DNA of 64,000 nucleotides from Streptomyces sp. HB132. GTDB taxonomy: Bacteria > Actinomycetota > Actinomycetes > Streptomycetales > Streptomycetaceae. Below, in pieces: positions 8,398-17,091 of the stretch; within the stretch, counting starts at the first letter, position 1, and every line of letters begins with the position of its first letter. The stretch is from the NCBI RefSeq assembly GCF_016909575.1, contig NZ_JAFBGA010000004.1, positions 186,001 to 250,000 of the forward strand, written 5' to 3'. Under the pieces are notes generated by a model, which was given only the letters and a program-made list of their open reading frames with translations, had not been told where the DNA came from and searched no databases. Position numbers and translations under genes: made by a program.

Positions 8398-9396
8398 GTG
8401 GCAACCACGACCCCCACCCGGGGCGCACAAGGCTCCCCGCCCGGCCGCCGTGCCCCGAAGCCCATGACTCCCGGCCGTCAGGCGTGGCGCAGCCGGCTGT
8501 GGCGATTCGACGACAAGGCCTCGCCCTACGCCTACATCGCGCCGTTCTTCCTCGTCTTCGGAGCCTTCGGGCTCTACCCGCTCGTCTACACCGGCTGGAT
8601 CGCCCTGCACAAGGTGGAGATGACCGGCCTCGACCAGATGGAATGGGTCGGCTGGGAGAACTTCAGCACCATCCTGCAGGACTCCGAATTCTGGACCGCG
8701 GTCACCAACACGTTCGTCATCGGAGTCATCTCGACCGTCCCGCAGCTGATGGTCGCGCTGGGCCTGGCCCACCTGCTGAACTACAAACTGCGGGCCAGCA
8801 CCTTCTGGCGCACGGTGATCCTCACCCCGTACGCCACCTCCGTCGCCTCCGCGGCGATCGTCTTCGCCCTGGTGTTCCGGGCCGACGGCGGCCTGCTGAA
8901 CTGGGTGCTCGGGTTCTTCGGCTTCGGCGAGACGAACTGGGTCAACGGCCACTGGACGTCCAACATCGCCATCGCCGTCATCGTGATCTGGCGCTGGACG
9001 GGTTACAACACCCTGATCTACCTCGCCGCCATGCAGGCCGTGCCGTCCGATCTGTACGAGGCCGCCTCGCTCGACGGTGCCTCGCGCTGGCAGCAGTTCC
9101 GCAACGTGACGATCCCTGCGCTGCGGCCGACGATCCTCTTCACGATCGTCATCTCGACCATCGGTTCCATGCAGCTGTTCGGTGAGCCCCTCCTGCTCGA
9201 AGGAGGCACCAACGGTGCGCAGGGCGGCACGGAGCACCAGTACGAGACGCTCAGCATCTACCTCTACAACTACGGCTGGAACCTCGGGCACCTCGGTACG
9301 GCCGCAGCCGTCGCCTGGGCCATGCTCGTCCTGCTGCTGCTCATTGCCGCGATCAACTGGCTCATCGGGCGCCTCGGGCGCAAGACCGCGGCCTGA
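8398..9396 (+). CDS. cebF: Cello-oligosaccharide ABC transporter permease CebF
   Basis: The 332-residue inner-membrane permease is of the MalF type. The chosen start is GTG at 8398 with GGAAGGA about nine bases upstream; an internal ATG at 8464 lacks such a site. It has about six membrane helices (first at [19 protein letters not shown]) and the EAA loop [21 protein letters not shown], which docks the ATPase. It sits between CebE and CebG in the operon and forms the transmembrane channel with CebG. Confidence 0.93.
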   Translation: MATTTPTRGAQGSPPGRRAPKPMTPGRQAWRSRLWRFDDKASPYAYIAPFFLVFGAFGLYPLVYTGWIALHKVEMTGLDQMEWVGWENFSTILQDSEFWTAVTNTFVIGVISTVPQLMVALGLAHLLNYKLRASTFWRTVILTPYATSVASAAIVFALVFRADGGLLNWVLGFFGFGETNWVNGHWTSNIAIAVIVIWRWTGYNTLIYLAAMQAVPSDLYEAASLDGASRWQQFRNVTIPALRPTILFTIVISTIGSMQLFGEPLLLEGGTNGAQGGTEHQYETLSIYLYNYGWNLGHLGTAAAVAWAMLVLLLLIAAINWLIGRLGRKTAA

Positions 9397-9411
9397 CGGG
9401 GAGCGATATCC

Positions 9412-10335
9412 ATGACCACCACAAGCCCCATCACCGCTCCGGACCGCAGGCGCGTCTCCAAGGCCACCGTCCGCGACGAACCCCCGCGCCGCCGCCGCTT
9501 CAAGCCCGGCGCCGGCCGTCAGCACCACGCGGGCCCCTTCGCCTACTTCGCCCTCGCGGTCGTCGGCCTCGGCTCACTGTTCCCGCTGTACTGGACGCTC
9601 GTGGCCGCGTCCCGCACCCAGGACGAGATCCTGGCCTCCACCCCGCCGCTCATCCCGGGCGGCAACCTGTTCCACAACCTCGAGGCGGCCTGGGAGCAGG
9701 CCAACCTCGGCAAGGCCATCGTCAACACGGTGATCGTGTCCGCCAGCATCACCCTGGCGACCCTGTTCTTCTGCACCCTGGCCGGTTACGCCTTCGCCAA
9801 GATGCGTTTCAAGGGCCGGGGCGCACTGATGACGGCGGTCATCGCCACGCTGACGATCCCCCCGCAGCTCAGCGTCGTACCGCTGTTCATGATGATGTCG
9901 GACATCGGGTGGGGCGGGCAGCTGGAGTCGGTGATCTTCCCGACCCTGGTGAGCGCCTTCGGTGTGTTCTTCATGCGCCAGTACCTCGTCGAGGCCCTGC
10001 CGTACGAACTCATCGAGGCGGCCAGGGTGGACGGGGCGAACAACCTCCGCATCGTGTGGAGCATCGTGCTTCCGGTCGCCCGACCGGCCATGATGGTGCT
10101 CGGCATGCTCACCTTCGTCCAGGCCTGGAACGACTTCTTCTGGCCCTACCTCGCTCTGAACCAGGAGAACCCGACGCTCCAGGTGGCCCTCGGCCAGCTG
10201 AGCGCGTCCTACGTCCCCGACCAGAGCATCGTCATGGCGGGTGCGCTGATCAGCACCCTGCCGCTGCTCGTCGTGTTCGTGATCTTCGGCAAGCAGATCG
10301 TCGGGGGCATCATGGCCGGCGCGGTCAAGGGCTGA
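9412..10335 (+). CDS. cebG: Cello-oligosaccharide ABC transporter permease CebG
   Basis: The 307-residue MalG-type permease begins 15 bases after cebF with GGGGAG eight bases before its ATG. A basic cytoplasmic N-terminus (about 1-40) precedes about six membrane helices. The EAA loop is [20 protein letters not shown]. The C-terminus ends [12 protein letters not shown], typical of MalG-like partners. It works with CebF; energy comes from an ATPase encoded elsewhere. Confidence 0.93.
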   Translation: MTTTSPITAPDRRRVSKATVRDEPPRRRRFKPGAGRQHHAGPFAYFALAVVGLGSLFPLYWTLVAASRTQDEILASTPPLIPGGNLFHNLEAAWEQANLGKAIVNTVIVSASITLATLFFCTLAGYAFAKMRFKGRGALMTAVIATLTIPPQLSVVPLFMMMSDIGWGGQLESVIFPTLVSAFGVFFMRQYLVEALPYELIEAARVDGANNLRIVWSIVLPVARPAMMVLGMLTFVQAWNDFFWPYLALNQENPTLQVALGQLSASYVPDQSIVMAGALISTLPLLVVFVIFGKQIVGGIMAGAVKG

Positions 10336-10484
10336 TCCCCGCACCGCTGGTCCTCCCCGGTCCGATCCCGGCCCCCGCTGTCCCGTCCCCGGTCCGGCCC
10401 CCGGCCGTTCCGTACGGCCTGTACCTGACCACAGGTCGTACGGAGCCGGGGCCCCCGCACTTCCTGTCCTTGTCCCTCCACCCA

Positions 10485-10498
10485 TGGGAGCGCTCCCG
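10485..10498. promoter_or_regulatory. CebR operator 2, overlapping the bglC ribosome binding site
   Basis: TGGGAGCGCTCCCG matches the CebR box with one end mismatch. It ends one base before the bglC ATG. GGGAG inside its left arm lies nine bases from the ATG and is the only Shine-Dalgarno-like sequence there, so operator and ribosome site coincide. Confidence 0.88.
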
Positions 10499-10499
10499 T

Positions 10500-11957
10500 A
10501 TGACTGCCGTACGACCCGACACCACCCCGAAGCAGGCGCCCGCGACGCAGTTCCCCACGGGCTTCATCTGGGGCGCGGCAACCGCCTCCTACCAGGTCGA
10601 GGGCGCCGCCGCCGAGGACGGCCGCACGCCGTCCATCTGGGACACCTTCAGCCGTACCCCCGGCAAGGTCCGCAACGGCGACACCGGCGACATCGCCGCC
10701 GACCACTACCACCGCTACCGCGACGACGTCGCGCTCATGAAGCGGCTCGGGCTCAAGGCGTACCGCTTCTCCGTCTCCTGGTCCCGGGTCCAGCCCACCG
10801 GCCGCGGCCCGGCCGTCGAGCGCGGCCTGGACTTCTACCGCAAGCTCGTCGACGAACTGCTGGACGCCGGCATCATGCCCGTCGCCACCCTCTACCACTG
10901 GGACCTGCCCCAGGAGCTGGAGGACGCCGGCGGCTGGCCCGAGCGCGTGACCGCCGACCGCTTCGCCGACTACGCCGCCATCGTCTCCGGCGCCCTCGGC
11001 GACCGCGTCGGCATGTGGACCACCCTCAACGAGCCGTGGTGCTCGGCCTATCTCGGCTACGGCTCGGGCGTGCACGCCCCCGGCCGCACCGAGCCCGCAG
11101 CGGCGCTGCAGGCGGCCCATCACCTCAACCTCGCCCATGGCCGGGCGATCGAGGTTCTGCGCGCCCAACTCCCCGCTGCTGCGCAGACCTCGGTCACCCT
11201 CAACCTCCACCAGGTCCGCCCGCTCACCGGCAGCGAGGCCGACGCGGACGCCGCCCGCCGCATCGACGCGGTCGGCAACCGTGTCTTCACCGGTCCGATG
11301 CTGCGCGGCGAGTACCCCGAGGACCTGATCGCGGACACCTCGCACCTGGTGGACTGGTCCAAGCTGGTCCAGGACGGCGACCTCGCCACCATCTCGCGCC
11401 CGTTCGACGCGCTCGGCATCAACTACTACACGCCGACGCTGGTCTCCACCCCGGTGGAAGGGGCCGCCTACGCCCGCAGTGACGCACACGGCGCCAGCAG
11501 CCACTCCCCGTGGCCGGGTTCCGAGCACGTGGCCTTCCACCTCCCCGAGGGGAAGGAGCGCACCGCGATGGACTGGTCGATCGACCCCGACGGGCTCTAC
11601 AACCTGCTCATGGACACCCACCGGGACCACCCCGGCCTCCCGCTCATGGTCACCGAGAACGGTGCCGCCTTCGACGACTACGTCTCGCCCGAGGGCAAGG
11701 TGGAGGACCCCGAGCGCGTCGCCTACCTCCACGGGCACCTCGACGCCGTGCAGCGGGCCGTCGCCGACGGCGCGGACGTCCGCGGTTACTTCCTCTGGTC
11801 GCTGATGGACAACTTCGAGTGGGCGTACGGCTATTCGAAGCGCTTCGGCGCGGTGTACGTCGACTACGCCTCCCAGCGCCGCATCCCCAAGACGAGCGCC
11901 TACTGGTACTCCGACGTGATCCGCCGCCACGCGCTGCCGCCGGTCGGCACCGTCTGA
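10500..11957 (+). CDS. bglC: Intracellular GH1 beta-glucosidase BglC
   Basis: The 485-residue family-1 glycosidase has no signal peptide, so it cleaves imported cellobiose and cellotriose to glucose in the cytoplasm. It shows [15 protein letters not shown] at the N-terminus, the acid/base Glu178 in TLNEPWC and the nucleophile Glu386 in LMVTENGAA; the C-terminal [14 protein letters not shown] segment lines the substrate pocket. The length is normal for the family. The gene lies 164 bases after cebG and has its own CebR box, so it can be repressed separately from the transporter. In S. scabiei, BglC also removes the inducer of CebR and so feeds back on regulation; the same role here is inferred. 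Confidence 0.95.
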   Translation: MTAVRPDTTPKQAPATQFPTGFIWGAATASYQVEGAAAEDGRTPSIWDTFSRTPGKVRNGDTGDIAADHYHRYRDDVALMKRLGLKAYRFSVSWSRVQPTGRGPAVERGLDFYRKLVDELLDAGIMPVATLYHWDLPQELEDAGGWPERVTADRFADYAAIVSGALGDRVGMWTTLNEPWCSAYLGYGSGVHAPGRTEPAAALQAAHHLNLAHGRAIEVLRAQLPAAAQTSVTLNLHQVRPLTGSEADADAARRIDAVGNRVFTGPMLRGEYPEDLIADTSHLVDWSKLVQDGDLATISRPFDALGINYYTPTLVSTPVEGAAYARSDAHGASSHSPWPGSEHVAFHLPEGKERTAMDWSIDPDGLYNLLMDTHRDHPGLPLMVTENGAAFDDYVSPEGKVEDPERVAYLHGHLDAVQRAVADGADVRGYFLWSLMDNFEWAYGYSKRFGAVYVDYASQRRIPKTSAYWYSDVIRRHALPPVGTV

Positions 11958-11972
11958 CCCGACACGCACCGC

Positions 11973-12005
11973 CAGCGGGGCCCGGCACAACGCCGGGCCC
12001 CGCTG
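11973..12005 (+). terminator. Terminator after bglC
   Basis: A 14-base perfect stem (11973-11986 with 11992-12005) has a 5-base loop ACAAC, placed 15 bases past the stop. Confidence 0.8.
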
Positions 12006-12063
12006 CTCTGTGCCCGCCCCCGACGGCCCGCCCGACGCGTCCGTCTTCCGGACCCCGTAGGCT

Positions 12064-12077
12064 TGGGAGCGCTCCCA
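12064..12077. promoter_or_regulatory. CebR operator 3 (upstream of cebR)
   Basis: TGGGAGCGCTCCCA is a perfect match to box 1, 113 bases before the cebR start. It implies autoregulation. Confidence 0.9.
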
Positions 12078-12190
12078 AGAGTTGTGGCGCTACAAGGACC
12101 GGCGGGTCGGTACAAGTGTCGAGGGATCGGACAGCGGGACTTGGTTTGGCCAGGGTGCTGTGAGAAATTGACCGCGAACGGGAGGCAGCC

Positions 12191-13237
12191 ATGGCGGCAG
12201 CGCGAGTACGGAGTGGCGGGCGGCCCACGCTCGAAGAGGTAGCGGCCAGGGCCGGAGTGGGGCGGGGCACGGCCTCACGCGTCATCAACGGCTCGCCACG
12301 GGTCAGCGAACAGACCAGGGAGGCCGTCGAAGCGGCCGTCGCCGAGCTGGGATACGTACCCAACCGCGCGGCCCGCGCGCTCGCGGGCAACCGCACGGAC
12401 GCCATCGCCCTCGTCGTGCCCGAGTCCGAGACCCGCTTCTTCGCCGAGCCGTACTTCTCCGACATCGTGCGGGGTGTCGGGGCCGCCCTCGCCGACACCG
12501 AGATGCAGCTGCTGCTGACCCTCGCGGGCAACGACCGTGAACGGCGCAGGCTCGCCCAGTACCTGACCGCGCACCGGGTCGACGGAGTGCTCCTGGTCTC
12601 CGTCCACGCGGACGACCCGCTGCCGGACCTCCTCGAACAGCTCGGCATGCCCTCGGTGATCAGCGGCCGCAGGCACGCGGCGGAGACGCTGCCCTCCGTC
12701 GACTCCGACAACTTCGAGGGCGCCCGAGCGGCCGTCGGCCACTTCATAGAACGCGGCCGCCGCTCCATCGCGACGATCACCGGCCGCCTGGACGTCTACG
12801 GCGCCCAGCGCCGCCTCGACGGCTACCGCAAGGCCGTCGCCGCGGCCGGCCTCGACCCCGACGAGCGGTTGATCGCGCCCGCCGACTTCAGCGAGGAGGG
12901 CGGAGCCCGTGCGATGCGGGAGCTGCTGGCGCGCCGCCCCGACGTGGACGCCGTCTTCGCCGCCTCCGACGTGATGGCGGCGGGCGCCCGCCAGGTGCTG
13001 CGCGAGTCCGGCCGCCGCATCCCGGACGACGTGGCCCTGATCGGCTTCGACGACTCCGCGGTGGCCCGCCACATGGACCCGCCCCTCACGAGCGTGCGCC
13101 AGCCGATCGAGGAGATGGGCCGCACGATGACCCGTGTCCTGCTGCAGGAGATCGCGAACCGTTCGTCGGGCGACGGCACCCGGGAGCGCCCGAGGATCGT
13201 GCTGCCCACGGAGCTGGTGGTACGCGAGTCGTCCTGA
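12191..13237 (+). CDS. cebR: LacI-family cellulose-utilisation repressor CebR
   Basis: The 348-residue repressor has the LacI headpiece at the N-terminus (PTLEEVAARAGVGRGTASRVINGSPRVSE, about 12-40, with the hinge PNRAARALAG). The periplasmic-binding-protein-like effector domain follows (about 65-340), ending with the usual GFDDSAVARHMDPPLTSVRQP segment. GGAGG lies five to six bases before the ATG. It binds the three 14-base palindromes found in this locus and releases them on binding cello-oligosaccharide; that mechanism is known for CebR and assigned here by context. It is convergent with the gas-vesicle cluster. Confidence 0.93.
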   Translation: MAAARVRSGGRPTLEEVAARAGVGRGTASRVINGSPRVSEQTREAVEAAVAELGYVPNRAARALAGNRTDAIALVVPESETRFFAEPYFSDIVRGVGAALADTEMQLLLTLAGNDRERRRLAQYLTAHRVDGVLLVSVHADDPLPDLLEQLGMPSVISGRRHAAETLPSVDSDNFEGARAAVGHFIERGRRSIATITGRLDVYGAQRRLDGYRKAVAAAGLDPDERLIAPADFSEEGGARAMRELLARRPDVDAVFAASDVMAAGARQVLRESGRRIPDDVALIGFDDSAVARHMDPPLTSVRQPIEEMGRTMTRVLLQEIANRSSGDGTRERPRIVLPTELVVRESS

Positions 13238-13284
13238 GGCGAGCGGCCCCGGTGGCGGCCGGGATGCGCCGGTGCGTCACGGAA

Positions 13285-13314
13285 GGAGGGCCGACAGCGT
13301 TCTGTCGGCCCTCC
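13285..13314. terminator. Bidirectional terminator between cebR and the gas-vesicle cluster
   Basis: A 13-base perfect stem (13285-13297 with 13302-13314) has a 4-base loop between two convergent transcripts. Confidence 0.8.
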
Positions 13315-13341
13315 AGGGTGCGGGTGCGTACCGCGGTGCGG

Positions 13342-13818
13342 TCAGAGCCGGCCGCCGGTGAGGCGTGTGATCGGTCCGGCGTGGGTCCGGGCCGTCTGGC
13401 GGCCGAGGGCGAACGCGCCACCGACGAGGCCACCGAGTCCTGCTGCGGCACCCACGGCTATGGCCTTGCGGTGCTTGACCACGCTCCACGCGGTGGTCGC
13501 GGTGGAGGTCACCTTGCCTGCCGTGTCCAGGACGGTCTGCCGGCCCGTGTCCCAGCCGGCGACGGCGGCCCGCTTCGTCGCCAGACCGGCCGACCTGGCG
13601 CCCGTCCCCGCGGCCCCCGCGGCGTCCTGTGCCGACGACTTCGCGTCCTGTGCGGATGACTTGGCCTTCGAGGCCGCGACCGCCGAGCCGGACTTGGCAC
13701 GGCTTCCGGCAGCCGCAGTGGCCTGACGCCCCTTGGCGCCGGCCGACCGCGCACCCGTGCCGGCCTTCGCCGCAGAACCGTTCACATTCTTCTTGGTTTC
13801 TTCGCTCTCTGCAGTCAT
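13342..13818 (-). CDS. Gas-vesicle-cluster terminal protein: basic Ala/Lys/Ser-rich repeats plus C-terminal hydrophobic segment
   Basis: The 158-residue product is the last gene of the gvp operon; I cannot assign it to a known Gvp family. The N-terminal two-thirds are low-complexity (Ala, Lys, Ser, Gly). They hold two copies of AGTGARSAG and a tandem KSSAQDA repeat; the underlying DNA at about 13620-13662 repeats with a 21-base unit. After a short amphipathic part (GWDTGRQTVLDTAGKVTSTA) comes KHRKAIAVGAAAGLGGLVGG, a glycine-rich hydrophobic segment, and a basic end. The ATG at 13818 gives MTAESEETKK. An alternative ATG at 13869 overlaps the gvpK stop (ATGA) and would add 17 residues with coupled translation. 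It resembles GvpY in having a glycine-rich hydrophobic part plus a basic tail. A role in binding or clustering vesicles is inference. Confidence 0.65.
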   Translation of the reverse strand: MTAESEETKKNVNGSAAKAGTGARSAGAKGRQATAAAGSRAKSGSAVAASKAKSSAQDAKSSAQDAAGAAGTGARSAGLATKRAAVAGWDTGRQTVLDTAGKVTSTATTAWSVVKHRKAIAVGAAAGLGGLVGGAFALGRQTARTHAGPITRLTGGRL

Positions 13819-13865
13819 GGTGTTCGTGTTACCTCTCGACGCGGCCCGAAACGGGGCGACGTAAT

Positions 13866-14267
13866 TCATCCGGAATCCCGAGGAAGCAGCGAACCCAGCG
13901 GGCCCAGGTCCAGGTTGAGGTCCTCCATGGTGAGGTCGTAGCGCTCGCAGAGCTCCGCCATCCGGTCCTGGAGGATCATCAGCGTCATTCCGATGCGTTC
14001 CTCCTGGTCCTCACGGAGGTCGCCCACGTCGACCCGGTGCAGGGCGGTGCGCTCCATGAGTTGGCGCAGCAGCTCGACGATGGTCAGCACCAGTTTGATG
14101 AGGTCGCGTTCCACCGTGTCCGGGTCGGTCTGCAGGCGCTGGGCCGAACCACCGAGTGGGCCCCGCTCCTCAGGTCCCGCGGGTACGAGATCGAAGGCGC
14201 GGGCCGCCGCCTGCGCGACCTCCTGGAGGTTCGCCGCCTGTGTACGCGGTTCCGCTTCCTCGTGCAT
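13866..14267 (-). CDS. gvpK: Gas vesicle protein GvpK
   Basis: The 133-residue protein carries the GvpK core: RLQTDPDTVERDLIKLVLTI, VELLRQLMERTALHRVD, and MTLMILQDRMAELCERYDLT (about 47-115), ending LNLDLGPLGSLL. GvpK is an accessory protein needed for vesicle shell assembly. GGGAG lies before the ATG. A 53-base gap separates it from gvpS upstream; the downstream gene is tightly linked. Confidence 0.92.
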   Translation of the reverse strand: MHEEAEPRTQAANLQEVAQAAARAFDLVPAGPEERGPLGGSAQRLQTDPDTVERDLIKLVLTIVELLRQLMERTALHRVDVGDLREDQEERIGMTLMILQDRMAELCERYDLTMEDLNLDLGPLGSLLPRDSG

Positions 14268-14320
14268 GGAGTGCTCCCTCGTTCATTCGCCTCTGCCGTG
14301 CAGGGACGGGGGTTCGGTCC

Positions 14321-14581
14321 TCACCAGGGCGCCGGTTCGTCCGACGTGATCGACCGGATCACGGCCCTCAGATTGATGTGCACCAGGTCGACGTCGGCGA
14401 TGGAGAGAACCAGGTCTCCCGTGAGCACCGCTCCGCCGTTGAGCAACCGGTCCAGCAGGTCGATGAGCGCCACCTGACGCCCGGCCAGGGCATCGACGGA
14501 GTCGTCGGGCGACGCGGAGAGCCCGGCGCGGGGTCCGGCGAAACCCGCGCCGGGCATGGCCGTGTCCAGTTCCTCGTTCAT
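14321..14581 (-). CDS. gvpS: Gas vesicle protein GvpS (GvpA-family paralogue)
   Basis: The 86-residue protein has the GvpA/J/M-type core: VALIDLLDRLLNGGAVLTGD followed by LVLSIADVDLVHINLRAVI. The Asp/Gly-Xaa-Val turn and the beta pair match the shell-protein fold. Its start overlaps the gvpL stop by four bases (ATGA). In Streptomyces clusters this position, between gvpL and gvpK, is called gvpS. It is probably a minor or nucleating component. Confidence 0.88.
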   Translation of the reverse strand: MNEELDTAMPGAGFAGPRAGLSASPDDSVDALAGRQVALIDLLDRLLNGGAVLTGDLVLSIADVDLVHINLRAVIRSITSDEPAPW

Positions 14582-15402
14582 CGCGGCTCACCGCCGCCTG
14601 CTGAGGGCGGCGTGGCGAAGGAGTACGGCGCCCAGGGGCCGGTGATCTCGACCCGCACACCCGGAACCTCGTCGGCGAGTCCCGAGAGCGCCGCACGGAA
14701 GGCCTCGGCCTGGGTGCCGTCGACCAGGTAGGCGTCGTTGACGATGTTCTCGCCCGCGGCCCGGGCCAGATCACCCAGCTGCGGACGGTGCGCGACGTGC
14801 GCCCTGGCGAGGTTGGCCACCCGGGCGGGTATCCCCGCGGCCACCGTGCCCGCCGACCGGTAGGTCGTACGGTGGTTCTGCTGCTGGGCGCGGCGCTTCT
14901 GCAGGTAGGCCCGCCCCGGCCCGGCCGCCGCGTCGGCCTCCGGCCCCAGGCCGCTCACCGTGACCGCCTCGCGCGGGTCGGCGTAGACCTTGACGCCCAG
15001 TTCGACATGGCCCTCGAGACGGCTGAGCAGGGCGGAGAACTCGGCCTCGCGTTCGGCGAGCATCCCCCGCACGCGCCCGTCGTCGAGGTAGACGGTCACC
15101 AGACGCATGGGAAGTACGGTCGCGTGCTCGTACGCCGCCTCGACGACCGCGTGATGGGTGCGGGCCAGCACTTCGAGCCGGTCGAGATCCTCCATCTGAG
15201 CCGTCACGCCCTCGGTCCCGTACAGGGCGGACGGGACCGACGAGACCAGAGCCAGGAGTTCCCCGGAACGGACCGTCCGCAGAGGTGATCCCTCCAGGCC
15301 CGGCCGCCCGGTGAGTGCCGACTCCAGCGGTGTCCCGGTGCGGCTGACGGCGTAGACGTAGGACATCGCCGGACCCGCGGCCGGGTCCACTTCCGCAGTC
15401 AC
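14578..15402 (-). CDS. gvpL: Gas vesicle protein GvpL (GvpF/L family)
   Basis: The 274-residue GvpF/L-family protein begins, after a short leader, with MSYVYAVSRTGTP. Family features are the EHATVLPMRLVTVYLDD segment (about 92-108), the VELGVKVYADP strand, and the C-terminal VNDAYLVDGTQAEAFRAALS then GPWAPYSFA. It overlaps both neighbours by four bases. GvpF/L proteins chaperone GvpA and contribute to nucleation. The cluster has two family members, GvpF and GvpL, as usual for the genus. Confidence 0.92.
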   Translation of the reverse strand: MTAEVDPAAGPAMSYVYAVSRTGTPLESALTGRPGLEGSPLRTVRSGELLALVSSVPSALYGTEGVTAQMEDLDRLEVLARTHHAVVEAAYEHATVLPMRLVTVYLDDGRVRGMLAEREAEFSALLSRLEGHVELGVKVYADPREAVTVSGLGPEADAAAGPGRAYLQKRRAQQQNHRTTYRSAGTVAAGIPARVANLARAHVAHRPQLGDLARAAGENIVNDAYLVDGTQAEAFRAALSGLADEVPGVRVEITGPWAPYSFATPPSAGGGEPR

Positions 15403-15869
15403 TTCGATTCCTCACCTTCCGTGCTCTCCGCTTCGGTACGCCCGGGCAGCGCGTCCTGGTCCGCTCCCGCGGCCGATGTGGCGGGCAGCCCGACAGCGGC
15501 CCTCAGCTCGGCGATCTCGGCCCGCAGCCGTGCGTTCTCCGCCTCCACCCGCTCCACCTCCGGGCCGTCCCGGGACGCGTCCCTCACCTCTGCCCGCTGC
15601 TTCGGGCGTGCCCGGGAGGAGAGCGAGGGATCGTGCTCCCACCAGTCGATGCCCATCTCCTTGGCCTTGTCCACGGAAGCGACGAGCAACCGCAGCTTGA
15701 TCGTCAGGAGTTCGATGTCGAGCAGGTTGATCTGGATGTCACCCGCGATGACGACGCCCTTGTCCAGGACCCGTTCGAGGATGTCCGCCAGATTCGCGGA
15801 GGACTGCTGCTGTCCGTACGGGGACGCTGCCGAGGAGGCCCCCATACGGCCGGCCAGTGAATCGGTCAC
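15399..15869 (-). CDS. gvpJ: Gas vesicle protein GvpJ (GvpA-family paralogue with charged extension)
   Basis: The 156-residue product has the shell-protein core SANLADILERVLDKGVVIAG, then DIQINLLDIELLTIKLRLLV and ASVDKAKEMGIDWWEHDP (about 24-80). After it, a coiled-coil-like stretch (EVERVEAENARLRAEIAELR) and an acidic tail extend well beyond the basic core. The GTG start is preceded by GGGAGTG. It is coupled to gvpL by a 4-base overlap. GvpJ is thought to shape the conical tips of the vesicle. Confidence 0.92.
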   Translation of the reverse strand: MTDSLAGRMGASSAASPYGQQQSSANLADILERVLDKGVVIAGDIQINLLDIELLTIKLRLLVASVDKAKEMGIDWWEHDPSLSSRARPKQRAEVRDASRDGPEVERVEAENARLRAEIAELRAAVGLPATSAAGADQDALPGRTEAESTEGEESK

Positions 15870-15906
15870 GTCGGATCACTCCCATCGGTGCTGTGGGCGG
15901 AGCACG

Positions 15907-17091
15907 TCAGCCGCGTACGGAGGCGGTACGTCGCCGGGAACGCGGTGCGGGCTCCTCCGCCTCCTCCTCGTCATCGAGGGGCTCGTCCTCCTCGGCCACG
16001 GGCTCGTCGTCCTCGTCCTCGTCCTCCTCGTAGTCGTCCTCGGCCACGGGAGCTTCTTCTTCCTCCTCCGCGTCCTCGTAGGCCTCGTCCTCAGGGGGGA
16101 GCTCCTCGTCGTCGTACTCCGCGTCGGGTTCCTCGTCCTCCCCGTCGGCGAGTTCGTCGTCGGCCTCGTCGTTCTGTCCGGCCTCGGCCTCGGCGTCGCC
16201 GGACTCGGATTCCTCCGCGCCGGAGTCGTTCTCCTCCTCGGCGCGGGCCTCTTCCTCCTCGACGGCCTCGTCGTGGTCCAGGACCACTTCGCCGTCGCGG
16301 ATCTCGCCGCGCCAGCCGTCGGTCGCCTCACCGCGCATCATGATGAACTTGCGGTAGAGCTTCAGATCGAGACGGGCCCGGCGGCCCTGGGCGCGCCAGA
16401 TGTTGCCGGTCTTCTCGAACAGCCCCTTGGGGAAGTACTCGATGACGAGCAGGACCCTCGTCAGGTTGTCGGTGATGGCATGGAATGTCACCACCCCCTT
16501 GACCGTGCCCTTGGCGCCCTCGGTGGTCCAGGTGATCCGCTCGTCCGGTACCTGTTCGGTGACGTTGGCCTTCCAGCTGCGCGTGGACTTGGCGACCTTC
16601 ACCTTCCAGTTGCTGCTGGTGTCGTCGGACTTCTCGACGCTCACGACACCCTTGGCGAAGGTGCTGAACTCCTGGAACTGGGTCCACTGGTCGTAGGCCT
16701 CGCGAACCGGTACGCCGACGTCGATGTCCTCGGAGATCGTGACGCTCTTCGACTTGCCTCCGCCACCCTTGCGGCCCTTGCCGAACAACCCCTTCACCTT
16801 GTCCTTCACGGCGTCCTTCACATGGGAGGCGCCGGCGCTGAAGGCGGCCTGTGCCGGTGACTTGCCCTCACTGAGCGCCTTACCGCCCTTGGCGAGGCTC
16901 TTCACCGCACCGCCGGGTGCGTCCTTGCCGTCCGCGAGTCTCCCGACGCCCTCACCGAGCTTGTGGCCGAGGTTGGTGACCGCGTGCTGCGCCCGGGCCC
17001 TGACGTAGTTCTGCAGCTCCTCCTTGAGACGGTCGGTGGCGGGGTTGTTCACCACGTCGTCCTTGAGCTTGCTGAAAGCCGTGTCAGCCAT
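15907..17091 (-). CDS. gvpZ: Gas vesicle-associated protein GvpZ (SRPBCC domain plus long acidic tail)
   Basis: The 394-residue protein begins MADTAFSKLKDDVVNN and overlaps gvpY by eight bases. An N-terminal amphipathic region with helical Ala/Gly/Lys repeats (about 1-105) precedes an SRPBCC/polyketide-cyclase-like domain (about 110-270: ISEDIDVGVPVREAYDQWTQ, then FSTFAKGVVSV, and VTEQVPDERITWTTEGAKG). The last 123 or so residues are almost entirely Glu and Asp, then a short basic end (RSRRRTASVRG). A longer upstream frame is only GC-rich read-through of gvpY. This domain type and position match GvpZ of Streptomyces clusters. The acidic tail is presumably disordered. Confidence 0.85.
   Translation of the reverse strand: MADTAFSKLKDDVVNNPATDRLKEELQNYVRARAQHAVTNLGHKLGEGVGRLADGKDAPGGAVKSLAKGGKALSEGKSPAQAAFSAGASHVKDAVKDKVKGLFGKGRKGGGGKSKSVTISEDIDVGVPVREAYDQWTQFQEFSTFAKGVVSVEKSDDTSSNWKVKVAKSTRSWKANVTEQVPDERITWTTEGAKGTVKGVVTFHAITDNLTRVLLVIEYFPKGLFEKTGNIWRAQGRRARLDLKLYRKFIMMRGEATDGWRGEIRDGEVVLDHDEAVEEEEARAEEENDSGAEESESGDAEAEAGQNDEADDELADGEDEEPDAEYDDEELPPEDEAYEDAEEEEEAPVAEDDYEEDEDEDDEPVAEEDEPLDDEEEAEEPAPRSRRRTASVRG

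Noticed and set aside
6620..8428. A 602-codon minus-strand open frame over cebE
   Set aside because: Antisense shadow of a clear lipoprotein gene with its own ribosome site and operators.
13866..13869. ATG at 13869 as the start of the terminal gvp gene
   Set aside because: Not excluded: it overlaps gvpK as ATGA. The later ATG gives a more typical N-terminus, so the shorter form is listed and the alternative noted.
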